DNA of 64,000 bases. Source: VAXT01 sp038040395. Lineage in GTDB: Bacteria > Actinomycetota > Thermoleophilia > Gaiellales > Gaiellaceae. A program made the position numbers and the translations under genes. A model generated the notes under the pieces. The model made no database searches. It had not been told where the DNA came from and saw only the letters and a list, made by a program, of their open reading frames with translations. Of the stretch, positions 25,301 through 32,772 are shown in pieces (within the stretch, counting starts at the first letter, position 1; every line of letters begins with the position of its first letter). The stretch is taken from positions 1-64,000 of the forward strand of contig JBBPIJ010000005.1 of the NCBI GenBank assembly GCA_038040395.1, written 5' to 3'.

Positions 25301-25597
25301 GAGGTGCGGTGGTGGTTCGAGCCCCGAGCCCCAGCTCACGCCGCGGCTCGGCAGGAGTGCGACGCGTTCGTCGCCGACGAACCAGCCGGCCGCCTCGGCC
25401 GCGTCGCGGGCGTCGGCGTCCTCGGGCGTGAGCACGACGAGCGGTCGCGCGAGCTCCTCGTAGATCGCCGCCAGCACGAGCGGAAGCGCGGGCTCGGAGA
25501 CCCGCGCGCGCGTGTCGGGCAGCTCCTCGAGGAACGCGCGGAAGCGCTCGCTGTCGGCGAGCTCGCGAACGAACGGGTGGAGGACGGGTCGGTCCAT
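22388..25597 (-). CDS. mfd: Transcription-repair coupling factor Mfd
   Basis: 1069 aa ATP-dependent translocase that removes stalled RNA polymerase and recruits UvrA. UvrB-like N-terminal region (ALPLVLAAIYEELARPLVVL; GGIVDVYPTTGREPLRIEYFG), RNAP-interacting CarD-like domain (about 405-470, GDYVVHEDHGVGKLLGFE), Walker A GDVGFGKTEVA, DEEQRFG box, QIRGRVGRSD motif VI and the C-terminal TRCF domain are present. ATG start; a palindrome resembling an SOS box lies 11 nt upstream. Confidence 0.97.
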   Translation of the reverse strand: MDRPVLHPFVRELADSERFRAFLEELPDTRARVSEPALPLVLAAIYEELARPLVVLTPEDADARDAAEAAGWFVGDERVALLPSRGVSWGSGLEPPPHLVGERARALDVLAAGGLVSASATALAEGMPPPEARPETIRIAPGESTGIDGLSQQLGLAGYERVEQAQERGQFALRGGIVDVYPTTGREPLRIEYFGDEIESIRAFSPFTQRTLHPVDTATIYPAAERRLDLVEPRLADEDGEAPPVPGDLVVPISMGPDLVWLPDDVRKVWEEELLEPVSLDGAVELDPLPSGQPFAFEAQRPAIAARGLAEAENELRALVRGGLRTAVVFPHQGEALRTQNLLRRVEARLFETGEELPDEAELLFAVSQARRGFVWRELGLALLPDTQVFRRRARGRAAPVGRALQSFAELRTGDYVVHEDHGVGKLLGFETREIAGITRDYLQLAFRGEDRLYVPHEQVGKVSRYIGADAGAPALSKLGGKAWHLLKTRARAAIHELAGELIQLYAQRQNAPGNSYDLSQDWLERLEASFPYQETPDQRAAIEAVKEDLEAPRPMDRLVCGDVGFGKTEVAVRAAFAAALNGKQALMLVPTTVLAQQHWNTFRERYRDFPVRVEMVSRFRKPADVKKVLADFAAGKVDVLIGTHRVLSRDVIPKELGLVIVDEEQRFGVAQKELLRALRLEVDVLALTATPIPRTLHMSLSGLRDISVIETPPEGRRPIRTHVGEYDEELIKAALEREVARGGQAFYLHNRVETIDEAADRLRQLAPGLRYIVGHGQMRERQLEEHMLSFLRGDADVLVSTTIIESGLDIPQANTLIVERADALGLAQLYQIRGRVGRSDLLAHSYLFYPDASELTPEARARLATLADHTELGAGFAIAMRDLEIRGAGELLGAEQHGHLAALGFELYVELLGEAVAELAGERRIAPRPVRVDARVDAYVPAEYIPAEAQKIDLHRRLVLTESEDELAELEAATVDRYGPLPEPVGNLFAIQAAKLKLALLGADYLIFKGGRSTVGPLVLGSEELRALRDRVDTAIYATARNEVSVKHEEFPKALQLVDAILETRRAA

Positions 25598-25608
25598 GAC
25601 GACTGACG

Positions 25609-25620
25609 GAACTGCCGTTC
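25609..25620 (-). promoter_or_regulatory. Candidate LexA (SOS) box upstream of mfd
   Basis: GAACTGCCGTTC fits the Gram-positive/actinobacterial SOS consensus GAAC-N4-GTTC exactly. It lies 11 nt before the mfd ATG, where bound LexA would block initiation. One palindrome only; lexA is not in this window. Confidence 0.45.
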
Positions 25621-25799
25621 CGCGGGCCGAATCGTAGCCGCGCGGGCCCTCTCAGGATCCTGGCGGTTCTGATAGCAGGGTGTTGGCGACCGACTGGTCT
25701 CAGGGTCGTGGCGCCATCTCCCCCATCCCAAGCCCCCACCCACCCTCAGGGGGTTTCAGGGTAGCGACGGCGAGGTGGCGGATTCGTACCGAGTTTGGG

Positions 25800-26393
25800 T
25801 CAGTTGAAGCGCTGCTGCGCGGGCTCCAGGCCTTCGCGCGCGATGACCTCGACTGCGTCCGCGGCTTTCGCGACGAGGGCCTCGACGTCGATCTCGGGCT
25901 CGAACCCGGACAGGACGTAGTCAGCGACAGGGCGGCGATCGCCCCGGCCCGGTCGCCCCACTCCAATTCGGAGGCGCAGGAACTCCTGGGTGCCCAGCGT
26001 CGACGCGATCGAGCGCAGGCCGTTGTGGCCTGCGAGGCCCCCGCCGAGCCGCACTTGGAGGCGGCCCGGTTCGAGGTCGACGTCGTCGTGGACGACGAGC
26101 AGGGCTTCGGGCGGAACCTTGAAGAAGCGCGCCGCAGCGCCGACCGACTGGCCGGACACGTTCATGTAGGTCTCCGGCTTGAGCAAAGCCAGCCTGCGCT
26201 CTCCGTCGCGGACCTCCGCGAGCTGGCCCGAGAACTTGGAGCGAAACGAGCCGTCGTGCCGCCGGACGAGCTCGTCAGCGACGAGCCAGCCGATGTTGTG
26301 GCGCGTGCGCTCGTACTCCCGCCCCGGGTTTCCCAGGCCGGCCACGAGGAGATCGAGTGTCGAGGCGCGCTCGCCCCGACGAAAGAGCCGCAC
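25800..26393 (-). CDS. pth: Peptidyl-tRNA hydrolase
   Basis: 197 aa. LLVAGLGNPGREYERTRHNIGW (opening motif with catalytic His), LLKPETYMNVSGQSV and LLVVHDDVDLEPGRLQVRLGGG with the general-base Asp are complete. It recycles peptidyl-tRNA. GTG start (26391-26393) lies directly against the palindromic element, whose frame is open into pth, so any leader comes from the element. The 200 bp downstream to mfd hold no gene. Confidence 0.95.
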   Translation of the reverse strand: MRLFRRGERASTLDLLVAGLGNPGREYERTRHNIGWLVADELVRRHDGSFRSKFSGQLAEVRDGERRLALLKPETYMNVSGQSVGAAARFFKVPPEALLVVHDDVDLEPGRLQVRLGGGLAGHNGLRSIASTLGTQEFLRLRIGVGRPGRGDRRPVADYVLSGFEPEIDVEALVAKAADAVEVIAREGLEPAQQRFN

Positions 26394-26394
26394 T

Positions 26395-26617
26395 AGGAGG
26401 GTTTGGCGGAACGTTGCTCGTCGCCGGGGTGCGATGCTCGTTCCGAGGTCGCGGACGCAGGGAGCCCCGATAGTCGAACTATCGGGGCGACTGAGGACCC
26501 GGCCTCGGGGCGCTGAGGCGTCGCTTGCGACGCCGACTCAAAGGCCCTGGCGGCTTTGCCGGCAGGGCCGTCTTCGACGCGGCCCGGCGGCTCAGCCATG
26601 TTTCGCCAAACCCTCCT
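26395..26617. repeat. Palindromic element, copy 2 (between rplY and pth)
   Basis: 223 bp bounded by the same 17-bp inverted repeats as copy 1 (26395-26411 and 26601-26617). The central 11-bp stem (26464-26474 with 26478-26488) has a different sequence from copy 1 but the same pairing. Segment 26486-26511 is identical to 7643-7668. Extra hairpins lie at 26517-26534 and 26543-26569. The last 2 nt belong to the rplY stop codon. Confidence 0.85.
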
Positions 26618-27359
26618 AACCTTCGGACTGCTGCTGCGGCTGGTCGCCGCCGCCACCCTCTGCGGCTTCGCCCTCGGCAGGCGCTTCGCCACCCTCTTCG
26701 CCCTCGCCCTCCGGAGCTTCCTCGCCCTCTGGCAGCTCGCCCTCCTCGAGCTCCTCGCCCTCGACCTCTTCGGGCTCGGGCTCGACGAAGACGGTGGGCA
26801 TGGTCACGGTCGCGAGCACGGTCTCCTCTGGGTCGTCCAGGTAGGTGACGCCTTCCTGGGCGGGCAGGTCGGCTAGGCGAAGCGTGTCGCCGATCGCCAT
26901 CCCGGTGACGTCGAGCTCGAGGTGGTCAGGAATCTCCATCGGCAGCGCTTCGACGTTGAGCTCGCGGTTCACTTGAGAAAGGACGCCGCCTTCCTTCACG
27001 CCCGCGGGCTCGCCGATGAGCTCGACCGCGACCTGCGTCTGAATCGGCTGGTCGAGGCGGACTTCGTGCAGGTCGATGTGCGCAAGCCTGCCGCTCGGCA
27101 CTTCCTGCTGGTAGTCCTTGAGAACGGCCGGATGCGTGCTCCCCTGGCCGTCGAGGACGACGTCGAGGATCGCGTGCAGCCCGGAATCGCCGGAGAGCGC
27201 GCGCCGAAGCTCGCGTTCGTGTACGAAGAACGGATGGGGCGGCTTCCCGCGCCCGTAGAGCACACCCGGCACGAGGCCCTGGCTGCGCAGGCGCCGCGAA
27301 TCGGCGGAGCCGCGCCCCTCGCGCTCCTTGACCTCGAGCTTTACTCGTTCACCGGCCAT
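26616..27359 (-). CDS. rplY: 50S ribosomal protein L25/CTC family
   Basis: 247 aa. N-terminal 5S rRNA-binding L25 domain (about 1-95: VKEREGRGSADSRRLRSQG, PGVLYG, HIDLHEVRLDQ), TL5/CTC C-terminal beta domain (about 100-190) and a long acidic Glu/Gly/Pro tail (about 195-247). ATG start. Upstream of pth, as in most actinobacteria. Confidence 0.95.
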   Translation of the reverse strand: MAGERVKLEVKEREGRGSADSRRLRSQGLVPGVLYGRGKPPHPFFVHERELRRALSGDSGLHAILDVVLDGQGSTHPAVLKDYQQEVPSGRLAHIDLHEVRLDQPIQTQVAVELIGEPAGVKEGGVLSQVNRELNVEALPMEIPDHLELDVTGMAIGDTLRLADLPAQEGVTYLDDPEETVLATVTMPTVFVEPEPEEVEGEELEEGELPEGEEAPEGEGEEGGEAPAEGEAAEGGGGDQPQQQSEG

Positions 27360-27389
27360 TTCGGCGGCGAAGTGTAGCTAGTGCCGCTC

Positions 27390-27563
27390 CTACTTCGTGA
27401 TGTGGAGGTCGATCCCGAGCAGCAGGAGCGGCCACAGCACGATCGCGAGAAGCGCCGAGGCGATCAGGCGAATCGTGTCCAGGTGCTTGAAGTAGTGCTT
27501 CTGCGCGGCGACCGCGACACCAACGACGATGTAGACGAGCCCGATGAAACTCGGCCGGAACAT
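27390..27563 (-). CDS. Small two-helix membrane protein
   Basis: 57 aa, ATG at 27561-27563, TAG at 27390. Two hydrophobic helices (FIGLVYIVVGVAVAA and LIASALLAIVLWPLLLLGI) flank a short polar loop QKHYFKHLDT. It lies between prs and rplY with no overlap. Similar short membrane ORFs are common in actinobacterial genomes; function unknown. Confidence 0.7.
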   Translation of the reverse strand: MFRPSFIGLVYIVVGVAVAAQKHYFKHLDTIRLIASALLAIVLWPLLLLGIDLHITK

Positions 27564-27596
27564 GGGGTGATCATCCCCTATCTGCCGATGCGGAAA

Positions 27597-28556
27597 CTAG
27601 AACAACTGGTTTTCGCCGGCGAAGATCGCCGAGACGGACTCGTCGCCGAAGACGTTCATGATCGTCTCCGCGAGCAGGCGCGAGACCGGCAGGACGTCGA
27701 CCTTCTCCGGCCGGTTCACGGGATCGATCGACACCGTGTCGGTGACGGTCATGAGGCTGAGGTCGCTGGTCGCGATCTTCTCGAACGCACTGCCCGAGAA
27801 GAGCCCGTGCGTCGCGCAGGCATAGACCTCGGTCGCGCCCGCCTCCCGAAGCGCAGTCGCGCCGGCGATCAGCGTTCCGCCCGTGAGGATCATGTCATCG
27901 CTCAGGATCGCGACCTTCTCGCGCACGTCGCCGATCACCTCCGTCACCTCGGCGGTGTCGTGCTCGGGCCGGACCTTGTTCATGATCGCGAGATCGGCAT
28001 CGAGCATCTGGCCGAAGCGACGGGCCATCTTCACGCGGCCCGCGTCAGGCGAGACGGCGACGACCTTGTCCCCATAGAGCCCCTTGTCGCGGTAGTACTG
28101 GGCGAAGAGCGGCAGGGCCGTCATGTGGTCGACCGGCACGGAGAAGAAGCCCTGGATCTGGCCGGCGTGCAGATCCATGGTGAGGACGCGGTCGACGCCC
28201 GCGACCTCGAGCATGTCTGCGACGAGCTTGGCCGTGATCGGCTCACGCGGCTTGGACTTCTTGTCCTGACGCGTGTACGGAAACCAGGGGATTACGGCCG
28301 TGATCCGCTTCGCCGAGGCGAGCTTTGCAGCCTGGATCATGATCAGGAGCTGGACGAGATGGTCGTTCACGGGCGGGCTGCCCGACTGCACGATGAAGAC
28401 GTCGGCGCCGCGGATCGACTCCCCGTAACGGCAATAGGCCTCGTCGTTCGCGAATGTCTTCAGCGAGACCTCGCCGAGCTCGACGCCGAGCTCCGAAGCG
28501 ATGTCGTCGGCGAGAGGCCGGTTCGAGCTCCCCGAGAAAAGCATCAGGCGCTTCAT
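27597..28556 (-). CDS. prs: Ribose-phosphate pyrophosphokinase
   Basis: 319 aa PRPP synthase (ribose-5-P + ATP to PRPP + AMP). LMLFSGSSNRPLA, the ATP loop with RQDKKSKPREPITAK, LTMDLHAGQIQGFF, the PRPP-binding loop VAILSDDMILTGGTL and flexible loop residues are intact. ATG at 28556. Adjacent to glmU as in other actinobacteria. Confidence 0.97.
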   Translation of the reverse strand: MKRLMLFSGSSNRPLADDIASELGVELGEVSLKTFANDEAYCRYGESIRGADVFIVQSGSPPVNDHLVQLLIMIQAAKLASAKRITAVIPWFPYTRQDKKSKPREPITAKLVADMLEVAGVDRVLTMDLHAGQIQGFFSVPVDHMTALPLFAQYYRDKGLYGDKVVAVSPDAGRVKMARRFGQMLDADLAIMNKVRPEHDTAEVTEVIGDVREKVAILSDDMILTGGTLIAGATALREAGATEVYACATHGLFSGSAFEKIATSDLSLMTVTDTVSIDPVNRPEKVDVLPVSRLLAETIMNVFGDESVSAIFAGENQLF

Positions 28557-28635
28557 AGGCCCGCGCTCGATGAACCGCTCCGGGTTCGGTTGCGCGCTCG
28601 CGGTGGGCGCTTCGAGCCCGGGCAGCTGCGTCAGC

Positions 28636-29961
28636 TCAGTCGTGCCGGCTTCGATCGTCGAATCCTTCCTTGTTGACCTGCTTGCTTCGTGCGATCGCGA
28701 GAGCCCCGGGCGGGACGTTCTTCGTGACGACCGAGCCCGCAGCAATCCAAGCATTGTCGCCAACGGTGACCGGCGCAACGAACACATTGTGTACCGCCGT
28801 GTGGACGTTGCGGCCGATCTCGGTCCTGAACTTGCCCGGGCCGAGCTCCGGCCGGTAGTTGGCTGTGATGCCGCCGGCGCCGATGTTCGTCTCCTCGCCC
28901 ACGTCGGCATCGCCGATGTAGGACAGGTGCGGCACCTTCGCACCTTCGCCGATGTGCGAGTTCTTGATCTCCACGAATGTTCCGGCCTTCGCGCGCGCTT
29001 CGAGAACCGTTCCGGGGCGAAGGTAACAGAACGGCCCGACCGTCGACTCGGGGCCGATCACGGCGTCGACCGCGACCACATGCGGCCCGACGACGGCGCC
29101 GGCGGCGACCTTGGTCTGACCACTCAAGACCGTGAACGGATGGATCGTCGAGTCGGGCTCGAGCTCGACGTCCGCCTCGATCCACGTCGTCTTCGGGTCG
29201 ACGATCGTCACGCCCGCGAGCATGTGCGCCCCGTTGATCCGGTCGCGGAGCACGGCAGCCGCCTCCGCGAGCTCGGCGCGCGTGTTCACGCCCTCGGCTT
29301 CGGCGGGATCGGGAGCGACGTACGCGGCGACACGCTCGCCATTCTCAACTAGATGGCGAACGGCGTCGGTCAGGTACAGCTCGGCCTGGCGATTCGCCGT
29401 GTCGAGCCGGTCGAGGGCGGGCCAGATCCGCTGGGCCGCGAAGACGTAGATCGCCGAGTTGACCTCGTCCACGGCGAGCTCGTCCGGACTTGCGTCGCCC
29501 GCCTCCACGATCTCCCGTACCGCCCCGCTCTCGTCACGGATTACGCGCCCGTAGTCGCGAGGATCGGAGGGGCGGAACGACAGGATCGTCGCCGCTGCCT
29601 CCTCGCGGCGGTGGGCCTCGAGGAGATCGCGCAGGAGCTCCGGGCTGAGCGCGGGCGCATCACCGCTCAGTACGAACAGGTCACCCTCGACTCCGGCAAG
29701 GGCCTCGCGCGCCGCCGCCAGCGCGTCCCCGGTGCCGCGGGGCTCGGCCTGGACAGCGACCTCGACCCCGTCGAACGCATCCGCGCCCGCAGGCGAAGTG
29801 ACGACGACGAGGGGATCGGCGCCGACCGCCCGCCCGGCCTCGACAACCCAGTCCACCATCCGTCGCCCGAGGAGTGGGTGGAAGTGCTTGGGCACCGCCG
29901 AGCGCATGCGCGTGCCGAGGCCGCCGGCGAGGACGACAGCTGCGGGATTTGGCGGGCTCAT
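28636..29961 (-). CDS. glmU: Bifunctional UDP-GlcNAc pyrophosphorylase/GlcN-1-P acetyltransferase
   Basis: 441 aa. N-terminal uridyltransferase with AVVLAGGLGTRM, TGDALAAA and the Mg-binding SGDAPALSPELL; C-terminal left-handed beta-helix acetyltransferase (about 240-441: GPFCYLRPGTVLEARAKAGT, NIGAGGITANYRPE, GDNAWIAAGSVVTK). It makes UDP-GlcNAc for peptidoglycan. The usual YDG after the NY is YRPE. The 80 nt gap to prs is the only spacer. Confidence 0.94.
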   Translation of the reverse strand: MSPPNPAAVVLAGGLGTRMRSAVPKHFHPLLGRRMVDWVVEAGRAVGADPLVVVTSPAGADAFDGVEVAVQAEPRGTGDALAAAREALAGVEGDLFVLSGDAPALSPELLRDLLEAHRREEAAATILSFRPSDPRDYGRVIRDESGAVREIVEAGDASPDELAVDEVNSAIYVFAAQRIWPALDRLDTANRQAELYLTDAVRHLVENGERVAAYVAPDPAEAEGVNTRAELAEAAAVLRDRINGAHMLAGVTIVDPKTTWIEADVELEPDSTIHPFTVLSGQTKVAAGAVVGPHVVAVDAVIGPESTVGPFCYLRPGTVLEARAKAGTFVEIKNSHIGEGAKVPHLSYIGDADVGEETNIGAGGITANYRPELGPGKFRTEIGRNVHTAVHNVFVAPVTVGDNAWIAAGSVVTKNVPPGALAIARSKQVNKEGFDDRSRHD

Positions 29962-29974
29962 TCCGCGAAGTTTG

Positions 29975-30045
29975 CTGGGGCGCCAGGATTCGAACCTGGG
30001 ATCACGGGACCAAAACCCGCTGCCTTACCGCTTGGCTACGCCCCA
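29975..30045 (-). tRNA. tRNA-Gln (anticodon TTG)
   Basis: 71 nt cloverleaf on the minus strand. The acceptor stem TGGGGCG pairs with CGCCCCA, the anticodon loop reads TTTTGGT with TTG, and the T arm is CCAGG-TTCGAAT-CCTGG. Discriminator G; the CCA end is not encoded. It lies 13 nt upstream of the glmU start. Confidence 0.95.
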
Positions 30046-30068
30046 AAGAGAACTCAGTTTGCCACGCC

Positions 30069-30428
30069 TCAGCGGCGGTCGGAGAACAGCAGGATGAGCG
30101 CGACGACGGCAAGGGCTCCGACGAGGATCAGCGTGACCGTCCCGATGATGATCACGAGGACCGGAATGAGCATGACGAGAGCCTGAGAGACGGCCGCAAT
30201 CCAGGCGATCTGGCCGACGACGTCGGAGCGGAGCTGTCTGGCGGCCGAGAAGTAGAGGACGACGATCGCGACCGCGACGATGAGAGCGATCGGCACGGAG
30301 ATCGCGTGGAAGACGATGAGGATGCCCTCGATGACGGCGATCCAGAGCGCGACGCGGATGCGGCGCTCGCGAAGCCAGCGCCCCGTTCGGCTGGACCCGT
30401 GCTCTATGAGAGCCCCGCGCTCGAGCAT
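30069..30428 (-). CDS. Small three-TM hypothetical membrane protein
   Basis: 119 aa. After a short cytosolic N terminus come three hydrophobic stretches (WIAVIEGILIVFHAI, PIALIVAVAIVVLYF and a long C-terminal one ALVMLIPVLVIIIGTVTLILV). ATG start, 9 bp after ispE ends. No family recognised. Confidence 0.72.
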   Translation of the reverse strand: MLERGALIEHGSSRTGRWLRERRIRVALWIAVIEGILIVFHAISVPIALIVAVAIVVLYFSAARQLRSDVVGQIAWIAAVSQALVMLIPVLVIIIGTVTLILVGALAVVALILLFSDRR

Positions 30429-30437
30429 CGGTCAAAC

Positions 30438-31250
30438 CTACCAAGCAGGTCTTGTCAGCCATGTGCGCCCCCGGGGCGCGACGGCCAGTCGGGCAGCTTC
30501 GGCCCGGTCGCGATCGGCGAAGAGGGCATAGACGGCCGGGCCTGCACCCGTGACGTCGGCACGGAAGGCGCCGAGCCCGCGTAGCTCGTCCGCGACGGGA
30601 GACGAGGCGAGATCGTTCGGCGGCAGCTTCGCCAGATCGAGCGATGTCGCCACCTCGGCAAGCGACGTCCGGAGCATGGCGCGCCGTTCCGCAAAGCCGC
30701 GTTCGCCGGACCGTCTGTCGAACGCGTCGTAAACGGCTTTCGTCGAGACCTTTTTCGCACCGGCTGGAAGCACGACAAGCACCCAGTAGTCCTGGGGTAG
30801 CGCGAGTCGCGAAAGGGCGGCTCCATCGCCGCGACCAAGCTGAGGTCCTTCTCTAAGGAAGAACGGAATATCCACGCCCATCGAGTGCGCCAGCTTGTGC
30901 AGCTCGGTCCGACGAAGCGGCTGCTGAAGCGTCTCGTTCGCGAGCCGGAGCGCTGTCGCAGCGTCGGAACTTCCGCCGCCGAGGCCGGCCGCGACGGGGA
31001 GGCGTTTCTCGATGCGAACAGACCAGCACGGCGCGATGCCGGCTCGATGTGCGATCGCCTCCAACGCGTTTCGGACGAGTGTGTCCCCAGGGAAACCGCC
31101 GACATCCAGACGCGCGGCCGGCTCTAGGGAGATGTGGTCGGCGAGGTCGATCCGCTGAAGAACGGTCGCCACCTGGTGCGCGCCGGGCGAGCGACGCGGG
31201 CCAACGACCAGCGCGAGGTTGATCTTGGCGTGTGCCTGCGCCTCGCTCAT
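30438..31250 (-). CDS. ispE: 4-diphosphocytidyl-2-C-methyl-D-erythritol kinase
   Basis: 270 aa GHMP kinase of the MEP isoprenoid pathway. AHAKINLALVVGPRRSPGAH at the N terminus, ATP loop RLPVAAGLGGGSSDAATAL, GVDIPFF and the C-terminal VTGAGPAVYALF motif are present. The canonical RxDGYH reads RSPGAH here. ATG overlaps the rsmA stop (ATGA). Confidence 0.94.
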   Translation of the reverse strand: MSEAQAHAKINLALVVGPRRSPGAHQVATVLQRIDLADHISLEPAARLDVGGFPGDTLVRNALEAIAHRAGIAPCWSVRIEKRLPVAAGLGGGSSDAATALRLANETLQQPLRRTELHKLAHSMGVDIPFFLREGPQLGRGDGAALSRLALPQDYWVLVVLPAGAKKVSTKAVYDAFDRRSGERGFAERRAMLRTSLAEVATSLDLAKLPPNDLASSPVADELRGLGAFRADVTGAGPAVYALFADRDRAEAARLAVAPRGRTWLTRPAW

Positions 31251-32029
31251 CGGAGCGCCTCGGCGAGGGCGACGAACTCGTGCGGCTCGAGCGCTTCGGC
31301 ACGGATGTCCGCGGGCCGCCCAATTGCCTCCAGCGCCTCTGTCGCGCGCGGTCGCGCGGCGACGCCCGAGAGCTCGAGCGAGTTCGGGAGCGTCTTGCGG
31401 CGGTGCGCGAAGGCGGCCTCGACGACCCGCTTGACCTCGGGGTACGCCTCCGGGAGCCCGGTCCGGTGGAAGGCGACGAGTGCCGAGTCGACGTTCGGCT
31501 GCGGCCGGAACACGGTGCGCGAAACCGGGTGGAAGCCTGTTCGCTCGGTCACGAGCTGGACGAGCACTGAGACGGCGCCGTAGGCCTTCGTGCTCGGCGC
31601 CGCGAAGAACCGGTCGGCCACCTCCCGCTGGACCATCACCGTCCAGTGGTTGACGCTCGGCAGTCCGTCGAGGCTCTCTACGACAAGCGGCGTCGCGATG
31701 TTGTACGGGAGGTTCGCGACGAGCTTTCCCGGTGGCGGCTGAAACGCGTCGAGGTCGAGACGAAGCGCGTCGCCGAAGTGGAGGTCGACGTTCGCGTGAC
31801 TCGCCAGCCGCTCGGCGAGATGCGGCTCGAGCGCACGGTCGAGCTCGACTGCGTGGACGCGCGCAACGCGCTCGGCGAGATGCGCCGTGAGGACACCGAG
31901 CCCGGGACCGATCTCGAGCACGACGTCGTTCTCGTCGAGCCCGGCGAGGCGCTCGATCACGCCGAGGATGTTCTCGTCGACGAGGAAGTGCTGCCCGAGA
32001 TCCCGGTTCGGCGAGACCGGGAAGCTCAC
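31247..32029 (-). CDS. rsmA: 16S rRNA dimethyladenosine transferase
   Basis: 260 aa KsgA. SAM-binding LGQHFLVDENIL and LEIGPGLGVLTAHL, acidic VELDRAL, catalytic NLPYNIATPLV and FRPQPNVDSALV are all intact. It dimethylates A1518/A1519 of 16S rRNA. GTG start overlaps the tatD stop (GTGA). Confidence 0.96.
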   Translation of the reverse strand: MSFPVSPNRDLGQHFLVDENILGVIERLAGLDENDVVLEIGPGLGVLTAHLAERVARVHAVELDRALEPHLAERLASHANVDLHFGDALRLDLDAFQPPPGKLVANLPYNIATPLVVESLDGLPSVNHWTVMVQREVADRFFAAPSTKAYGAVSVLVQLVTERTGFHPVSRTVFRPQPNVDSALVAFHRTGLPEAYPEVKRVVEAAFAHRRKTLPNSLELSGVAARPRATEALEAIGRPADIRAEALEPHEFVALAEALR

Positions 32030-32772
32030 GGCAGCGAGAACGCCGCCGAGGCGTTGGCGTCGATTCGGGCTCCGAGCTCGTCCGGGTCCTCTCCGCGCGC
32101 CCCGGCGAGCGCAGCGACCGTGAGCACGACGCTCGCCGGCTCGTTCGGGCGGCCTCGTCGTGCTTGCGGCGCGAGGTAGGGGCTGTCTGTCTCGGCGAGG
32201 ATCCGCTCGGCCGGGACCTGTGCGGCCGCCGAGCGCAAGTCGTTCGCCTTCGGGTACGTGACGTTGCCCGCGAACGAGACGTAGTAGCCCCGCTCGACCG
32301 CGGTCGTGAGCAGCCCCGGCGAGGAGAAGCAGTGCATGACAACGGTGCCGGCGAACCCTGCCAGCGCGTCGGCGGTGTCCCGGTCGGCGTCGCGTGTGTG
32401 GATCACGACGGGCTTGCCGAGCTCGGCCGCGAGCTCGAGCTGCGAGTCGAAGAGCTTCCGCTGGCGGCCGCTCGAGGGGCGGTCGCGGTAGTAGTCGAGG
32501 CCGGTTTCCCCCACGGCGACGACGCGATCGTGCTCGAGTAGCTCACGCAGCTCGCCTAGTCGCGAGCCTTCGTGGTCACCTGCCTGGTGCGGGTCGATAC
32601 CGAGGGCGGCGAACACCTCCTCGTGTCGATCCGCGAGGTCGAGCGCGGCCCGGCACGAGTCGATCCCCGTGCCGACGGTGACAATCCGGTCGACACCGAC
32701 GGCGCGCGCCCGGCGGATGAGGGCCGATGGACGGTCCGCGCACGCGTCGAGGTGCGCGTGGGTATCGATCAC
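32026..32772 (-). CDS. tatD: TatD family metal-dependent DNase
   Basis: 248 aa TIM-barrel hydrolase. Metal ligands are seen in IDTHAHLDA, AVGETGLDYY, PVVIHTRDAD, VMHCFSS and LAETDSPYL. GTG start overlaps the metG stop (GTGA), giving the coupled order metG-tatD-rsmA-ispE typical of actinobacteria. Confidence 0.95.
   Translation of the reverse strand: MIDTHAHLDACADRPSALIRRARAVGVDRIVTVGTGIDSCRAALDLADRHEEVFAALGIDPHQAGDHEGSRLGELRELLEHDRVVAVGETGLDYYRDRPSSGRQRKLFDSQLELAAELGKPVVIHTRDADRDTADALAGFAGTVVMHCFSSPGLLTTAVERGYYVSFAGNVTYPKANDLRSAAAQVPAERILAETDSPYLAPQARRGRPNEPASVVLTVAALAGARGEDPDELGARIDANASAAFSLP

Noticed and set aside
25621..25799. Gene or RNA between mfd and pth
   Set aside because: About 180 bp with no open frame of merit and no clear hairpin plus T-tract; treated as promoter region for mfd.
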